Origin: Candidatus Tayloriibacteriota bacterium
GTDB lineage: Bacteria; Patescibacteriota; Minisyncoccia; Phycocordibacterales; PALSA-1337
NCBI GenBank assembly: GCA_026395105.1
Contig: JAPLZH010000053.1
Span: 1-11,944 of the forward strand
Reading direction: 5' to 3'
Length of the DNA stretch: 11,944 nucleotides
Below are positions 1 to 7,513 of the stretch, piece by piece. Every line of letters starts with the position of its first letter. Position 1 is the stretch's first letter. Made by a program: the position numbers and the translations under genes. The notes under the pieces are model-generated. The model ran no database searches, was not told where the DNA came from, and saw nothing but the letters and a program-made list of their open reading frames with translations.

Positions 1-2
1 GT

Positions 3-131
3 ACCGTTACTCAAGAAGATTTAGATGAAATCCATTCCTTCTTGAATGACCGACCTAGGGAGTGTATTGAGTTTAGGACAGCAACAGAGTATTATTCATT
101 ATTAAGTTCGAGTGTCCTACTTGAGGGGTAG
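3..131 (+). CDS. IS30-family transposase, C-terminal end (partial)
   Basis: The first in-frame reading gives 42 codons ending at TAG: T-V-T-Q-E-D-L-D-E-I-H-S-F-L-N, then DRPRECIEFRTATEYY and a short tail. The pattern 'L-D-x-I...L-N-x-RPR-x-C-x-x-x-x-T-x-x-E' is the C-terminal signature of IS30-type DDE transposases, just after the catalytic glutamate region. The rest of the gene lies upstream of the window, so I cannot tell whether the copy is intact. No second copy or left end of the element is present here. The gene points toward recR but is on the opposite strand, and ends 48 bases before the recR stop codon. Confidence 0.8.
   Translation, partial: TVTQEDLDEIHSFLNDRPRECIEFRTATEYYSLLSSSVLLEG
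106..125. repeat. possible right terminal inverted repeat of the IS30-type element
   Basis: The last codons of the transposase run through gttcgagtgtcctacttgag, which resembles the GTG(T/C)..CACTTGA-like ends of some IS30-family elements, where the terminal repeat overlaps or abuts the end of the transposase gene. The matching left end is outside the window, so this is resemblance only. Confidence 0.25.
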
Positions 132-179
132 CTAGAGGGGTTTTCTTCTGCTAGTATTTTAGCATATATAGACTATATG

Positions 180-851
180 TCAAGACCTATTCTTTAGGGC
201 CTCAGATATAGTGTTTCCGTCAGAATATTCTAATTCGGCACCTGTAGATAGACCTCGGCCGAGAATGCTCACTTTAAAGCCATTTGCCTCAGCAAAGGGC
301 TCTAAAATCTGTTTTATAGTCAAAGTAGTATGTTCGCCCTCAGAATTCGTGGAGAAGGAAAGTATTATTTCTTTCAGTTTTTTCGGCTCGTTATTTTTGT
401 CTTCGCTGGCTCTGTTTCCCACCGATTCCATTAATTTATTAAGCTCTCTTAAACGCACCTTTTGTTCAGGATTTTTTTCTAAGATAGGAATATTACCTCC
501 GAGCACGAAATATAAGCCGTGATAAGAATGGCTTTTCTCTACGGCTTCTAAGTCAGCATCTTTTGCTACTATCATACGAAGGGAAGTGTCTCGCGATGTA
601 TCACTACAAATTTGGCAAATGCTAGAACTAGAAAACACTCCCGCATGAATAGAAGCTTTCTCTTTTGTAAAAAATCTAAAACAAGAAGTGCAAATAGAAA
701 CAGACTGCCTAACTTTTTCTACTGATTCCATTAATCCTTTTACATATTCTCTATCACGCGTAAGTAAAAAGTATACGAAACGGCGCGCCTGACGCGGGCC
801 GATCCCAGGAAACTGTCTAAAGAATTCTGTTAATCTTTCTATGCTGTCCAT
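180..851 (-). CDS. recR: Recombination mediator RecR
   Basis: Full-length RecR (223 aa; family about 200). RecR works with RecO (and RecF) to load RecA on single-stranded DNA at gaps; its ring-shaped tetramer clamps DNA. Visible parts, in order: a helix-hairpin-helix near residues 14-30 (FPGIGPRQARRFVYFLL), a four-cysteine zinc finger (C54, C57, C79, C82), a Toprim domain from about 92 with the family sequence HGLYFVLGG (111-119), and the C-terminal segment GRGLSTGAELEYSD (198-211). The loop around 146-160 is longer and more charged than in typical members. The gene lies 44 bases after dnaB on the same strand and is probably co-transcribed with it. No good Shine-Dalgarno sequence lies close to the ATG; an AGGAG is about 18 bases away. 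Stop codon is TGA. Confidence 0.95.
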   Translation of the reverse strand: MDSIERLTEFFRQFPGIGPRQARRFVYFLLTRDREYVKGLMESVEKVRQSVSICTSCFRFFTKEKASIHAGVFSSSSICQICSDTSRDTSLRMIVAKDADLEAVEKSHSYHGLYFVLGGNIPILEKNPEQKVRLRELNKLMESVGNRASEDKNNEPKKLKEIILSFSTNSEGEHTTLTIKQILEPFAEANGFKVSILGRGLSTGAELEYSDGNTISEALKNRS

Positions 852-895
852 TTTATATATATTATCCGCGCTCCTCTGCCACCTGATTTTTTTAC

Positions 896-2266
896 CTACA
901 TTCCCGATGTATCAAATTCTCCGAAATCACTTTTTTCAATGTCCATAAATGTAGTATGTTTTTCGTCAAAGTAAAGTTCGGCCACGCCCGTCGGTCCATT
1001 TCTGTGTTTTTCAATCATAATTTTTGCTATATTCGGCCTCGTAGAATCTTTATTATACTTATCCTCACGATGGATAAACATAACCACGTCCGCATCCTGC
1101 TCTATAGAACCAGAATCTCGGAGGTCAGATAGACGAGGTTCACCACCACGTGCTTCCACTGCACGATTAAGCTGAGATAGTGCGACGACAGGTACCTCGA
1201 GCTCCCTCGCTAAGTTTTTCAAAGAGTGTGAAATCTCTGTGACCTGCTGTACCACGTTATCAGAATTTCTACTTTGTGTCGGAACCATAAGCTGTAAATA
1301 ATCTACGACTATAAGTCCTAAGCCCTTCTCACTTTTTAAACGGCGGGCTACAGAACGCATCTTTAAAATATTATTTCCAGGCTGATCGTCTATGTAAATC
1401 GGCGCTTCAGAAAGCCTACCGAGTGCATCCTGAATAGGTTTAAAATCATTTTCTAAATTTAAACCCTGCCTAGTTCTGATTTTCCAAGCATCCACCTGTG
1501 ATTCAGCAGAAAGCATTCTGTCCACTAACTGCTGCGCACTCATTTCTAATGAAAAAAATCCGACAGGCACTTTATGATTTATGGCTGCTTTTCGAATGAA
1601 GTCTAGGGCGAGGGAAGTCTTACCCATGGAAGGACGGGCGGCGAGGATGATTAAGTCAGATTTCTGAAAGCCAGCTAATTTATTATCTAACTCCTTAAAG
1701 CCTGTCGGCACTCCATGCATTTCAGAACCACTCTTTTGTAAACGCTCCCAAGCATCTTCCAAAGTGTCTTTAATAGCTATGAATTTACTATTGCCATTCC
1801 AGTTCGTCACCTCGAAAACTTTCTTTTCAGCCTTATCTAATATCTCAGCTATATCTCCCGCTTCATTCCAGCCGAGTTCCGCTATATGATCCGCCGCAGA
1901 GATAAGATTTCTCAGCATATGCTTTTTGCTCACTATCTCAGCATAATGCTTTGCATTAGAAGCCGAAGGAACGACGTTTATGATTTCTGTAAGATAACTC
2001 ATTCCACCTATTTGCTCTAATACATTTAATTCTTTTAGTTTTGTGGAAAGGGAAAGTATATCCACTGCCGTTTGCTTATTCCAGAGCTCTAAAATGGCAT
2101 TCCAAATAGTGCGGTGAGCATCAGAATAAAATACATCCGGATTTATGAAGTCCATCACTTCGTAAAGAACTTCCTGACGCATCATAACAGAACCCAGAAG
2201 TGCTTTTTCAGCATCCAGACTCTGTGGAGGAATTCTTATTCCGTTTAGAGTTATCGTTTGTGACAT
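896..2266 (-). CDS. dnaB: Replicative DNA helicase DnaB
   Basis: Complete DnaB, 456 aa (E. coli 471), the hexameric helicase that unwinds the chromosome fork and recruits primase. The N-terminal domain (about 10-115; PQSLDAEKALLGSVMM) is followed by a linker and the RecA-like domain. Walker A is ARPSMGKT (210-217), the catalytic glutamate is in SLEM (239-242), Walker B is IVVDYLQLM (319-327), motif H3 is ALSQLNRAVEARGG, then DLRDSGSIEQDADVV and the arginine-finger region KHRNGPTG (420-427). There is no intein, although Walker A is a common intein site in this family. I chose the ATG at 2266 over an in-frame TTG six bases upstream because it yields the usual MSQ start and a -10-like TATGAT sits just 11 bases before it. 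First gene of the dnaB-recR pair. Confidence 0.96.
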   Translation of the reverse strand: MSQTITLNGIRIPPQSLDAEKALLGSVMMRQEVLYEVMDFINPDVFYSDAHRTIWNAILELWNKQTAVDILSLSTKLKELNVLEQIGGMSYLTEIINVVPSASNAKHYAEIVSKKHMLRNLISAADHIAELGWNEAGDIAEILDKAEKKVFEVTNWNGNSKFIAIKDTLEDAWERLQKSGSEMHGVPTGFKELDNKLAGFQKSDLIILAARPSMGKTSLALDFIRKAAINHKVPVGFFSLEMSAQQLVDRMLSAESQVDAWKIRTRQGLNLENDFKPIQDALGRLSEAPIYIDDQPGNNILKMRSVARRLKSEKGLGLIVVDYLQLMVPTQSRNSDNVVQQVTEISHSLKNLARELEVPVVALSQLNRAVEARGGEPRLSDLRDSGSIEQDADVVMFIHREDKYNKDSTRPNIAKIMIEKHRNGPTGVAELYFDEKHTTFMDIEKSDFGEFDTSGM

Positions 2267-2277
2267 ATTCAAATTCT

Positions 2278-2283
2278 ATCATA
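2278..2283 (-). promoter_or_regulatory. possible -10 element for dnaB-recR
   Basis: On the minus strand TATGAT ends 11 bases before the dnaB ATG, inside a very T-rich leader. The only -35-like hexamer (TTGCTT, 2303-2298) is 14 bases away, which is short. If used, transcription would start about five bases before the ATG, downstream of the alternative TTG start. Confidence 0.35.
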
Positions 2284-2404
2284 ATTAAAAAAAATAAAAG
2301 CAAATAAAAAAGAGCAAAATCTGATAAAACTGTGTCTAACATGTGAATTACTTTGCAAATTAAACTCAGCGACACATAATGTATTGGAGGTATAGATAAA
2401 AGAT

Positions 2405-2821
2405 ATGAAGAAAATAAACACACAGGGACTGCAAATATATACATTTGAATACGATGGTGGCGATTATATTTCGTTAACCGATATTGCGCGATATAAAGAT
2501 AGTGAACGTACTGTGATTATATCGTTCAGAACTGGATGAGGACGAGAGATGCTATTGAGTTTTTGGGAGTGTGGGAGCGCATAAATAACCTTAATTTCAA
2601 ACCCATCGAATTCGATGGGTTAAGAAATAAAGCGGGATTATATACGGGATTATTCAGATGTATACCAATTAATTTGCCTCGCTAACCTTGAAACATTAAA
2701 CTCTAAATTTATAAAAATGGGAATGAGTCAAAGAGATAGACTTTCAAAATTAAATGAAATAGCTATTACTCAGATGAGGTCACTTTTGGTAAATAATAGT
2801 GTTAAAAAACTCTTGAAATAG
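2405..2821 (+). pseudogene. KilA-N domain protein, decayed remnant
   Basis: Joining three reading frames recovers one protein. Frame 1 from ATG 2405 gives MKKINTQGLQIYTFEYDGG then DYISLTDIARYKDSERT and hits TGA at 2537-2539. A shift near 2510 restores DYIVQNWMRTRDAIEFLG-VWERINNLNFKPIEFDGLRNKAGLYT until a stop near 2684. A second shift near 2653 gives DYSDVYQLICLANLETLNSK-FIKMGMSQRDRLSKLNEIA-ITQMRSLL and ends at TAG 2819. The first two parts match the KilA-N N-terminus (ISLTDIA, NWMRTRxxIEFLG-WE); the last matches the far C-terminus of the same proteins. The central 100 or so residues appear missing: about 139 codons remain against about 260-280 in full copies. The octamer cgggatta occurs on both sides of the junction (2633-2654), suggesting deletion by repeat slippage. 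A ggagg at 2386-2390 precedes the ATG. KilA-N proteins are DNA-binding and typical of phages and mobile DNA. Confidence 0.85.
2600..2621. repeat. perfect 22-base palindrome inside the KilA-N remnant
   Basis: AACCCATCGAA (2600-2610) is followed at once by its exact reverse complement TTCGATGGGTT. It encodes the KPIEFDGL stretch of the KilA-N protein, so codon choice may produce it by chance, but a perfect 22-base palindrome is unusual. No T-tract follows, so it is not a typical terminator. Confidence 0.8.
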
Positions 2822-2839
2822 ACTAGGATCTTTTAATCT

Positions 2840-4279
2840 TTATTTTTTTAATGGCGATGGATTTGCACCAAGTGGCACGAGGCTGTATCCTTCATTCGTG
2901 TCTATAACCGAGAAGCCATTTTTTTCTATTTCTGCGCGTAATTTGTCTGATTTTTTCCAGTCTTTAGCGATTCTAGCAGTATTACGTTCACCAGCTAATC
3001 TTTTAATATTCTCGGGTATTAAGATAAAGTCTTCTTTTAAAGAATTTTTAATATCTAAACCAAAAACTCTATCAAAATCTAGAATAGTGGCTATTTTATC
3101 TGATGACGAAACTCCTTCATCTCTTAATAAATTCCATGTTAAAGCTAAAGCCCTCGGAGTATCTAAATCATCATTTACAAAATTAGTAAATTCTTTTTTA
3201 TACTTTTCATTAATATTTCCTTCAGAAATCTTCGTGCCTTCTGAATTATTTGTTTCTGCATAAATCCTTTTAATAGCCGAAAGAAAATTTCCAAAACCCT
3301 TTTGCAAAGAATCTATTATTACATTTACAAAGTTTATCTGTGTGCTATAGCGCGCGCCGAGTAGCCAGAATTTATATGCTAATGGAGAAATGCCTTTCTC
3401 TTCTAAAGATTTCAATGTCAGAAAATTCCCAGCAGATTTCGCCATCTTTCCACCGTTCATATTCAAATGAGCATTATGAATCCAATAATTAGCCAGTGGC
3501 ACTCCCTCTGCTGATTCGGACTGAGCGATTTCATTATTATGGTGCACTGGAATATGATCTATTCCGCCTGTATGGACGTCAAAAGGCTGACCGAGGTACT
3601 TTACGGACATTGCAGAACATTCTATATGCCACCCAGGAAAACCTTTGCCCCACGGTGTGTCCCAGCCGAGTAGAGGATTAAATTTCCAAACGGCAAAGTC
3701 TATAGGATTTTTCTTTTCTGTATTCGCTGTGACGCGTGCACCTTCCTTTAAACCTTCTAAATTAATATTTCCGAGCTTTCCGTAAGCGGGGAATTTGGAA
3801 GTGTTAAAGTATAGGCCATCGCTCGTCTTATATACAAAACCTTTTTGATCTAGCTTTTTTATAAGCTCAATAATTTCCGGAATATGCTCTGTAGCCCTCG
3901 GAAAAGTTTTCGGCATTTCTATATTTAGACTTGCCAAATCCTCGCGGAATTTTGCAAAATAGAAAGTGGCGACCTCGGTCATGGACTCTATGTTTAGTGG
4001 TTTGCCTTCGCGAATGAGTGCCTTCGTCATCTTATCTTCACCCTCATCACCATCAGTCACTAAATGACCGACATCTGTAATATTCACGACCTGATTCACA
4101 TCATAACCATTATATTCAAAAATACGGCGAAGAATATCAGTAAAAACATATGCTCGAAGATTCCCTAAATGAGCAAAGTCATAAACTGTAGGGCCACAAG
4201 AATACATTCCGACAGCACCGGCTTTTATAGGCTTAAATTCTTCTTTTTTTCCGGAAAGGGTATTAGTAAGGTAAATCAT
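2840..4279 (-). CDS. cysS: Cysteinyl-tRNA synthetase
   Basis: Charges tRNA-Cys with cysteine in the cytoplasm. Class I synthetase, 479 aa (E. coli 461). The start region MIYLTNTLSGKKEEFKPI is typical. The HIGH motif is HLGN (37-40), a form I associate with CPR enzymes; KMSKS is KMAKS (278-282). Zinc ligands match E. coli spacing: C28, C221, H246, E250. A short acidic insertion TDGDEGEDKM lies after the NITDV motif (67-71). The C-terminal half holds the DALR-type helical domain and a tail ending in PSPLKK. I chose ATG 4279 because it overlaps the corA stop as ATGA (4279-4276), the usual geometry for translational coupling; a GTG two codons upstream is also in frame. No clear terminator follows the gene. 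Confidence 0.96.
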   Translation of the reverse strand: MIYLTNTLSGKKEEFKPIKAGAVGMYSCGPTVYDFAHLGNLRAYVFTDILRRIFEYNGYDVNQVVNITDVGHLVTDGDEGEDKMTKALIREGKPLNIESMTEVATFYFAKFREDLASLNIEMPKTFPRATEHIPEIIELIKKLDQKGFVYKTSDGLYFNTSKFPAYGKLGNINLEGLKEGARVTANTEKKNPIDFAVWKFNPLLGWDTPWGKGFPGWHIECSAMSVKYLGQPFDVHTGGIDHIPVHHNNEIAQSESAEGVPLANYWIHNAHLNMNGGKMAKSAGNFLTLKSLEEKGISPLAYKFWLLGARYSTQINFVNVIIDSLQKGFGNFLSAIKRIYAETNNSEGTKISEGNINEKYKKEFTNFVNDDLDTPRALALTWNLLRDEGVSSSDKIATILDFDRVFGLDIKNSLKEDFILIPENIKRLAGERNTARIAKDWKKSDKLRAEIEKNGFSVIDTNEGYSLVPLGANPSPLKK

Positions 4280-5199
4280 ATCCACTTTTTATATTTCGAG
4301 AAACTTATGGCTGCCACTGTGAGGAATAGCATTATTCCGATAATAATTTCGAAGTCATATGGTCCACCAACTATAGGTGTGCCCACTGTGTTCATTGTAA
4401 AAATGTTTGCTATAAGAGACATCGGTAGAGCTATGAAGGCGATTATTGTCAAAGTTTTCGTAGTCTCATTCTGTTTTGTCGAGAGCAAAGAATAATTCGT
4501 CTCTCGAAGATCAGTTAGAAGTTCTTTTTGATTCGAAGCCTTTTCTAAAATTTTAGAATAGTATGCGCGAATATCCTGTATATAATATTTAAAATCTGAT
4601 TCGAAAAATGCTTCGGTATTTGCGCTAAGTACTATGTCTAAAATATCTCCGTGTCTCTTTAGCATCTGATTAAAGTCTATAAGTTCTTTCGCTATATGCG
4701 AAAGCCTTATAACCATATCCTTTTCTTCATCTGCAAAGATTTTCGCCTCCGCATGCCCAAGTTCATCTTTTACACCTTCCAGTTCGGAACTAAGGTTTTT
4801 ATAAAGCCTTTTTAACATATAGTATAAAATGATGCCAGCATTATCTCCGAAATCACTTTTATCTAGAATAGAATTCACCTCGAAAATCTTTGAGAAATTA
4901 TGCAAAGGTTCTACTGTGTCGTATTTAGTAGTAATTATAAAATCTCTTCCGACTATAAAATCCACTTCTTTTTCCACTATGAAATATTTGCCTTTAATCT
5001 GAGTTCGAATAGGGAAGTGAAGCACTAAGTACATGCAGTTTTTATAAACCTCCACTTTAGGTTTAACACTACGCTCCACTAATTCCTCTCCGAGAAGAGG
5101 ATGAAGTTTATATTCTTTGACGAGAGACTCCACCTCCTCTTCGGTCGGTGACTCTACATCAACCCAAGTTACTGATCTATAAGTTTGCCTTTTTACCAT
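4276..5199 (-). CDS. corA: CorA-family divalent metal ion channel
   Basis: Inner-membrane pentameric Mg2+/Co2+ channel or a relative, 307 aa from ATG 5199 (an in-frame TTG nine bases upstream is less likely). The first 240 residues form the cytoplasmic alpha/beta and helical funnel with the conserved KVEVYKNCMYLVLHFP and DFIVGRDFIITT stretches. Two membrane helices follow near 250-269 and 284-301, with a basic end KYKKWI. The usual GMN signature after TM1 reads TMN (268-270, IANIFTMNTVG); glycine is replaced by threonine. Mutations in GMN usually abolish Mg2+ transport in studied CorA proteins, so substrate or activity may differ, for example as in ZntB-like members. It is the first gene of the corA-cysS pair, with stop and start overlapping as ATGA, and divergent from ctpA. 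Confidence 0.9.
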   Translation of the reverse strand: MVKRQTYRSVTWVDVESPTEEEVESLVKEYKLHPLLGEELVERSVKPKVEVYKNCMYLVLHFPIRTQIKGKYFIVEKEVDFIVGRDFIITTKYDTVEPLHNFSKIFEVNSILDKSDFGDNAGIILYYMLKRLYKNLSSELEGVKDELGHAEAKIFADEEKDMVIRLSHIAKELIDFNQMLKRHGDILDIVLSANTEAFFESDFKYYIQDIRAYYSKILEKASNQKELLTDLRETNYSLLSTKQNETTKTLTIIAFIALPMSLIANIFTMNTVGTPIVGGPYDFEIIIGIMLFLTVAAISFSKYKKWI

Positions 5200-5207
5200 A
5201 CAATACA

Positions 5208-5213
5208 ATTATA
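5208..5213 (-). promoter_or_regulatory. -10-like element for corA-cysS
   Basis: TATAAT on the minus strand, separated from the corA ATG by eight bases. Predicted transcription start would be about two bases before the ATG, so the mRNA would be nearly leaderless. No convincing -35 element is seen. Confidence 0.45.
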
Positions 5214-5230
5214 TAACTTCCGCTCGACTT

Positions 5231-5258
5231 TTGCTAATTATTTTGAGATAATTATAAT
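5231..5258 (+). promoter_or_regulatory. promoter for ctpA
   Basis: TTGCTA (5231-5236), 16-base spacer, perfect TATAAT (5253-5258). The ATG follows after only four bases, so transcription would begin at or inside the start codon unless the promoter is used with an unusually short -10 to +1 distance. It shares the 63-base divergent region with the corA promoter. Confidence 0.45.
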
Positions 5259-5262
5259 CTAT

Positions 5263-6498
5263 ATGAAAATTTCTAATAAAAGTTCATTAATTATCTCCGG
5301 AGTAATTATACTGGTCTTCGGATTCGGGGTGGGTTGGTTTTCAAAACCGGCTTATAAAACAGGAGTACAGTTAGCGAATGGAAGCGTCGTAGACACAGAT
5401 GCGAGCAAAAGGGGAGCGGACATGGAGTATTTCTGGAAGGCATGGGATTTATTAAAAGAAAAGCATGTTAATGCCGCTTCCACCACTGCGCAGGTAATGG
5501 TTTACGGAGCTATAAAAGGTATAGCCTCATCATTCGGGGATGATTATACACAGTTCTTCCCGCCAGTAGAATCGAAGGCTTTTAACGATGACATTAGCGG
5601 AAGTATAGAAGGTGTCGGAATGGAGCTCGGCATAAAAGATAGTCTCATAACCGTAATAGCACCTATTAAGGATAGTCCAGCTGATAAGGCGGGCGTTAAA
5701 ACCGGAGATAAAATAATAAAGATAAATGGCAAAGAAGCTGATAAGATGGCTGTCGAGGATGCAGTAAAACTTATTAGAGGGGCAAAAGGAACAGAGGTTA
5801 CCATCACATTCGTGAGGGAGGGAACTATAGGTACCATAGAAAAGAAAATCATGCGCGATGTTATAAATATTCCGACCATAAAAACAGACTTGAAGAAGGG
5901 AACTGGAGGATCAGCAGATGTATTCGTCATTCAGCTTTACAGCTTTAATGCTCAGTCACCTACTCTTTTCAGAGGTGCACTTCGTGAATTTTTAAATTCT
6001 GGTACGAATAAATTAGTGATAGATTTACGAGGTAATCCAGGCGGATATTTAGAAGCCGCGACGGATATGGCCAGCTTCTTTTTGCCTTCAGGAAAGACTA
6101 TCGTGAGCGAAGATTATGGGGCAAAGAAATCGGCGGATGAATATAAGAGTAAGGGATATGATATTTTCGATAAGTCAAAATATGACATTGTAGTACTAAT
6201 AGACGGTGGTTCTGCTTCAGCTTCTGAAATTCTAGCGGGAGCATTAAGCGAACAGGGAGTGGCGAAGCTCGTCGGTACTAAGTCATTTGGAAAAGGATCG
6301 GTGCAGGAGCTTGTTAATTTGGCATCTGACACATCTTTGAAGATCACTATAGCTAAATGGCTTACTCCAAAAGGGCATAATATTTCAAAAGAAGGAATAA
6401 CCCCTGACTATATAGTCCCTATAACACAGGATGACATTACAAAGAAGAAAGACCCACAGCTCGACAAGGCACTTGAAATTATTCGAAAAACAAAGTAG
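5263..6498 (+). CDS. ctpA: Carboxy-terminal processing protease, S41 family, membrane-anchored
   Basis: Serine protease of the CtpA/CtpB/Prc type that trims or degrades proteins outside the membrane; 411 aa. One N-terminal membrane segment (about 8-26, LIISGVIILVFGFGVGWF) anchors it with the catalytic part outside. An N-terminal S41 helical segment (55-100, FGDDYTQFFPP) is followed by a PDZ domain (about 115-200, VIAPIKDSPADKAGVKTGD) and the protease core. The catalytic pair is S319 (DGGSASASEI) and K344 (KSFGKGSVQ), 25 residues apart as in Prc and CtpB. GTP-like substrate grooves such as LRGNPGGYLE (255-264) are intact. The region ends with the typical THPDY-like GITPDYIV. The start at 5263 puts the membrane segment at the normal distance; the frame stays open upstream without supporting homology. 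rplI starts 27 bases after it. Confidence 0.94.
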   Translation: MKISNKSSLIISGVIILVFGFGVGWFSKPAYKTGVQLANGSVVDTDASKRGADMEYFWKAWDLLKEKHVNAASTTAQVMVYGAIKGIASSFGDDYTQFFPPVESKAFNDDISGSIEGVGMELGIKDSLITVIAPIKDSPADKAGVKTGDKIIKINGKEADKMAVEDAVKLIRGAKGTEVTITFVREGTIGTIEKKIMRDVINIPTIKTDLKKGTGGSADVFVIQLYSFNAQSPTLFRGALREFLNSGTNKLVIDLRGNPGGYLEAATDMASFFLPSGKTIVSEDYGAKKSADEYKSKGYDIFDKSKYDIVVLIDGGSASASEILAGALSEQGVAKLVGTKSFGKGSVQELVNLASDTSLKITIAKWLTPKGHNISKEGITPDYIVPITQDDITKKKDPQLDKALEIIRKTK

Positions 6499-6525
6499 TA
6501 TAGGCAGACAAATAATATAAACCGT

Positions 6526-6981
6526 ATGAAAATAATTTTGATAAAAGACGTGAAAAAGGTGGGCCGAAAGTATGAAGTAAAGGAAGTGGCGGACGGATTT
6601 GCCTTAAACTACCTCATTCCTAATGGATTAGCTTTACAGGCTACAGCGGGGGTTTTAAAGACTATAGACCTAGAAAAAGCTCGTTCGAATGACGAAAAGA
6701 AGGTTCATGAAGACCTTTTAGCTTTAAACCTTAAGAGCATAGACGGTAAGACGGTCGTTATGGAGGAATCTGCGAATGAAAAGGGTCACCTTTTCGCGGC
6801 TATTCATGCTCCAGAGATCCTAAAGCCTCTACAGGAACAGACTAGAGTTCAGATTAATCCTGAAAACATTGTTCTAGAAAAGCCTATTAAAGAGATCGGT
6901 AGTTTCGTGATTCCAGTTAAAGCGGGAGCACATAGTGCTACTTTCACATTAGAAGTGAAGGCGAAGGAGGGAAAGAAGTAG
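6526..6981 (+). CDS. rplI: 50S ribosomal protein L9
   Basis: Complete L9, 151 aa (usual about 149). The N-terminal rRNA-binding domain carries the family pattern MKIILIKDVKKVGRKYEVKE, then VADGFALNYLIPNGLA. The long connecting helix (about 40-74) and the C-terminal domain (75-148) with ATFTLEVKA follow. L9 binds 23S rRNA near L1 and helps keep the reading frame. Some CPR lineages are reported to have lost L9, so its presence limits the lineage. No Shine-Dalgarno sequence is visible; a TAATAT (6513-6518) seven bases before the ATG could be its own -10, or the gene may be read through from ctpA 27 bases upstream. Confidence 0.96.
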   Translation: MKIILIKDVKKVGRKYEVKEVADGFALNYLIPNGLALQATAGVLKTIDLEKARSNDEKKVHEDLLALNLKSIDGKTVVMEESANEKGHLFAAIHAPEILKPLQEQTRVQINPENIVLEKPIKEIGSFVIPVKAGAHSATFTLEVKAKEGKK

Positions 6982-7020
6982 GACTAAATATTTGAAAGAT
7001 AGAAGAAAATTAGGCAAAAG

Positions 7021-7048
7021 AAAAACCGGAGCAGATGCTCTGGTTTTT
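7021..7048. terminator. bidirectional terminator between rplI and rpmA
   Basis: Arms 7021-7032 and 7037-7048 (AAAAACCGGAGC / GCTCTGGTTTTT, one G-U pair) around a four-base loop. The T-run ends the plus-strand side and the A-run gives U's on the minus strand, so it can end both converging transcripts. Confidence 0.88.
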
Positions 7049-7086
7049 CTTTATCTTTAGCTTTTTAGACTAGATTCTAGCCTATT

Positions 7087-7386
7087 TTATTTCTTTGCCC
7101 CAGCTACTTCTGTAACTGTAACATGCACGATCTTTTTATAAGATATAGTGTTATCAAAGTTTATCTTTCTCTTCGTGCCGTATGATACCTTTCCGCTTTT
7201 CATGGCGTAAATAGTGTCATCTTTGCCGATGTCTACGTTTTTTCCAGGTAGAACTGTAGTACCACGCTGGCGAACGATAATTTCACCTACGCTGACTTCA
7301 TCACCGTGGTTTACCTTAATGCCGAGATACTTTGGATTCGAATCTCTGCCGTTTCTCGTTGATCCTTCTGCTTTCCTATGTGCCAT
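7087..7386 (-). CDS. rpmA: 50S ribosomal protein L27
   Basis: Complete L27, 99 aa, whose flexible N-terminus reaches the peptidyl transferase centre. The start MAHRKAEGSTRNGRDSNPKYLGIK matches the family's MAHKKAGGSTRNGRDS; E replaces the usual G at position 7. VSVGEIIVRQRGTTVLPGKNV is the conserved core. There is no Firmicute-type cleavable N-terminal extension. rpmA stands alone, without its frequent partner rplU, and has its own good promoter. It ends facing rplI across a shared terminator. Confidence 0.96.
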   Translation of the reverse strand: MAHRKAEGSTRNGRDSNPKYLGIKVNHGDEVSVGEIIVRQRGTTVLPGKNVDIGKDDTIYAMKSGKVSYGTKRKINFDNTISYKKIVHVTVTEVAGAKK

Positions 7387-7409
7387 ATATATTTATTTAA
7401 GTGACATCT

Positions 7410-7438
7410 AGTATAAGATATTATGAAGAAAAAATCAA
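7410..7438 (-). promoter_or_regulatory. promoter for rpmA
   Basis: TTGATT (7438-7433), 17-base spacer, TATACT (7415-7410). Transcription would start near 7403, leaving a leader of about 17 bases with no Shine-Dalgarno sequence. Confidence 0.65.
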
Positions 7439-7501
7439 GGAAAAATGAATTTTTCATTATTTCTTTAGAACTTTTTGAGCGTTTCTTTATCAGTCGTAAG
7501 G

Positions 7502-7507
7502 TATAAA
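7502..7507 (+). promoter_or_regulatory. -10-like element for the gene at 7514
   Basis: TATAAA ends six bases before the ATG, so the A of ATG is at the expected +1. A TTGAGC at 7475-7480 is 21 bases upstream, too far for a standard -35. A GGGG directly touches the ATG and is too close to act as a ribosome site. Confidence 0.35.
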
Positions 7508-7513
7508 TAGGGG

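Noticed and set aside
2208..2444. 78-residue hydrophobic reading frame on the minus strand
   Set aside because: It overlaps the start of dnaB and the KilA-N remnant in another frame, resembles no family, and its hydrophobicity is what an AT-rich strand gives by chance.
5185..5262. Upstream extension of the S41 protease
   Set aside because: The extra 26 residues resemble nothing, overlap corA, and would move the membrane anchor away from the N-terminus.
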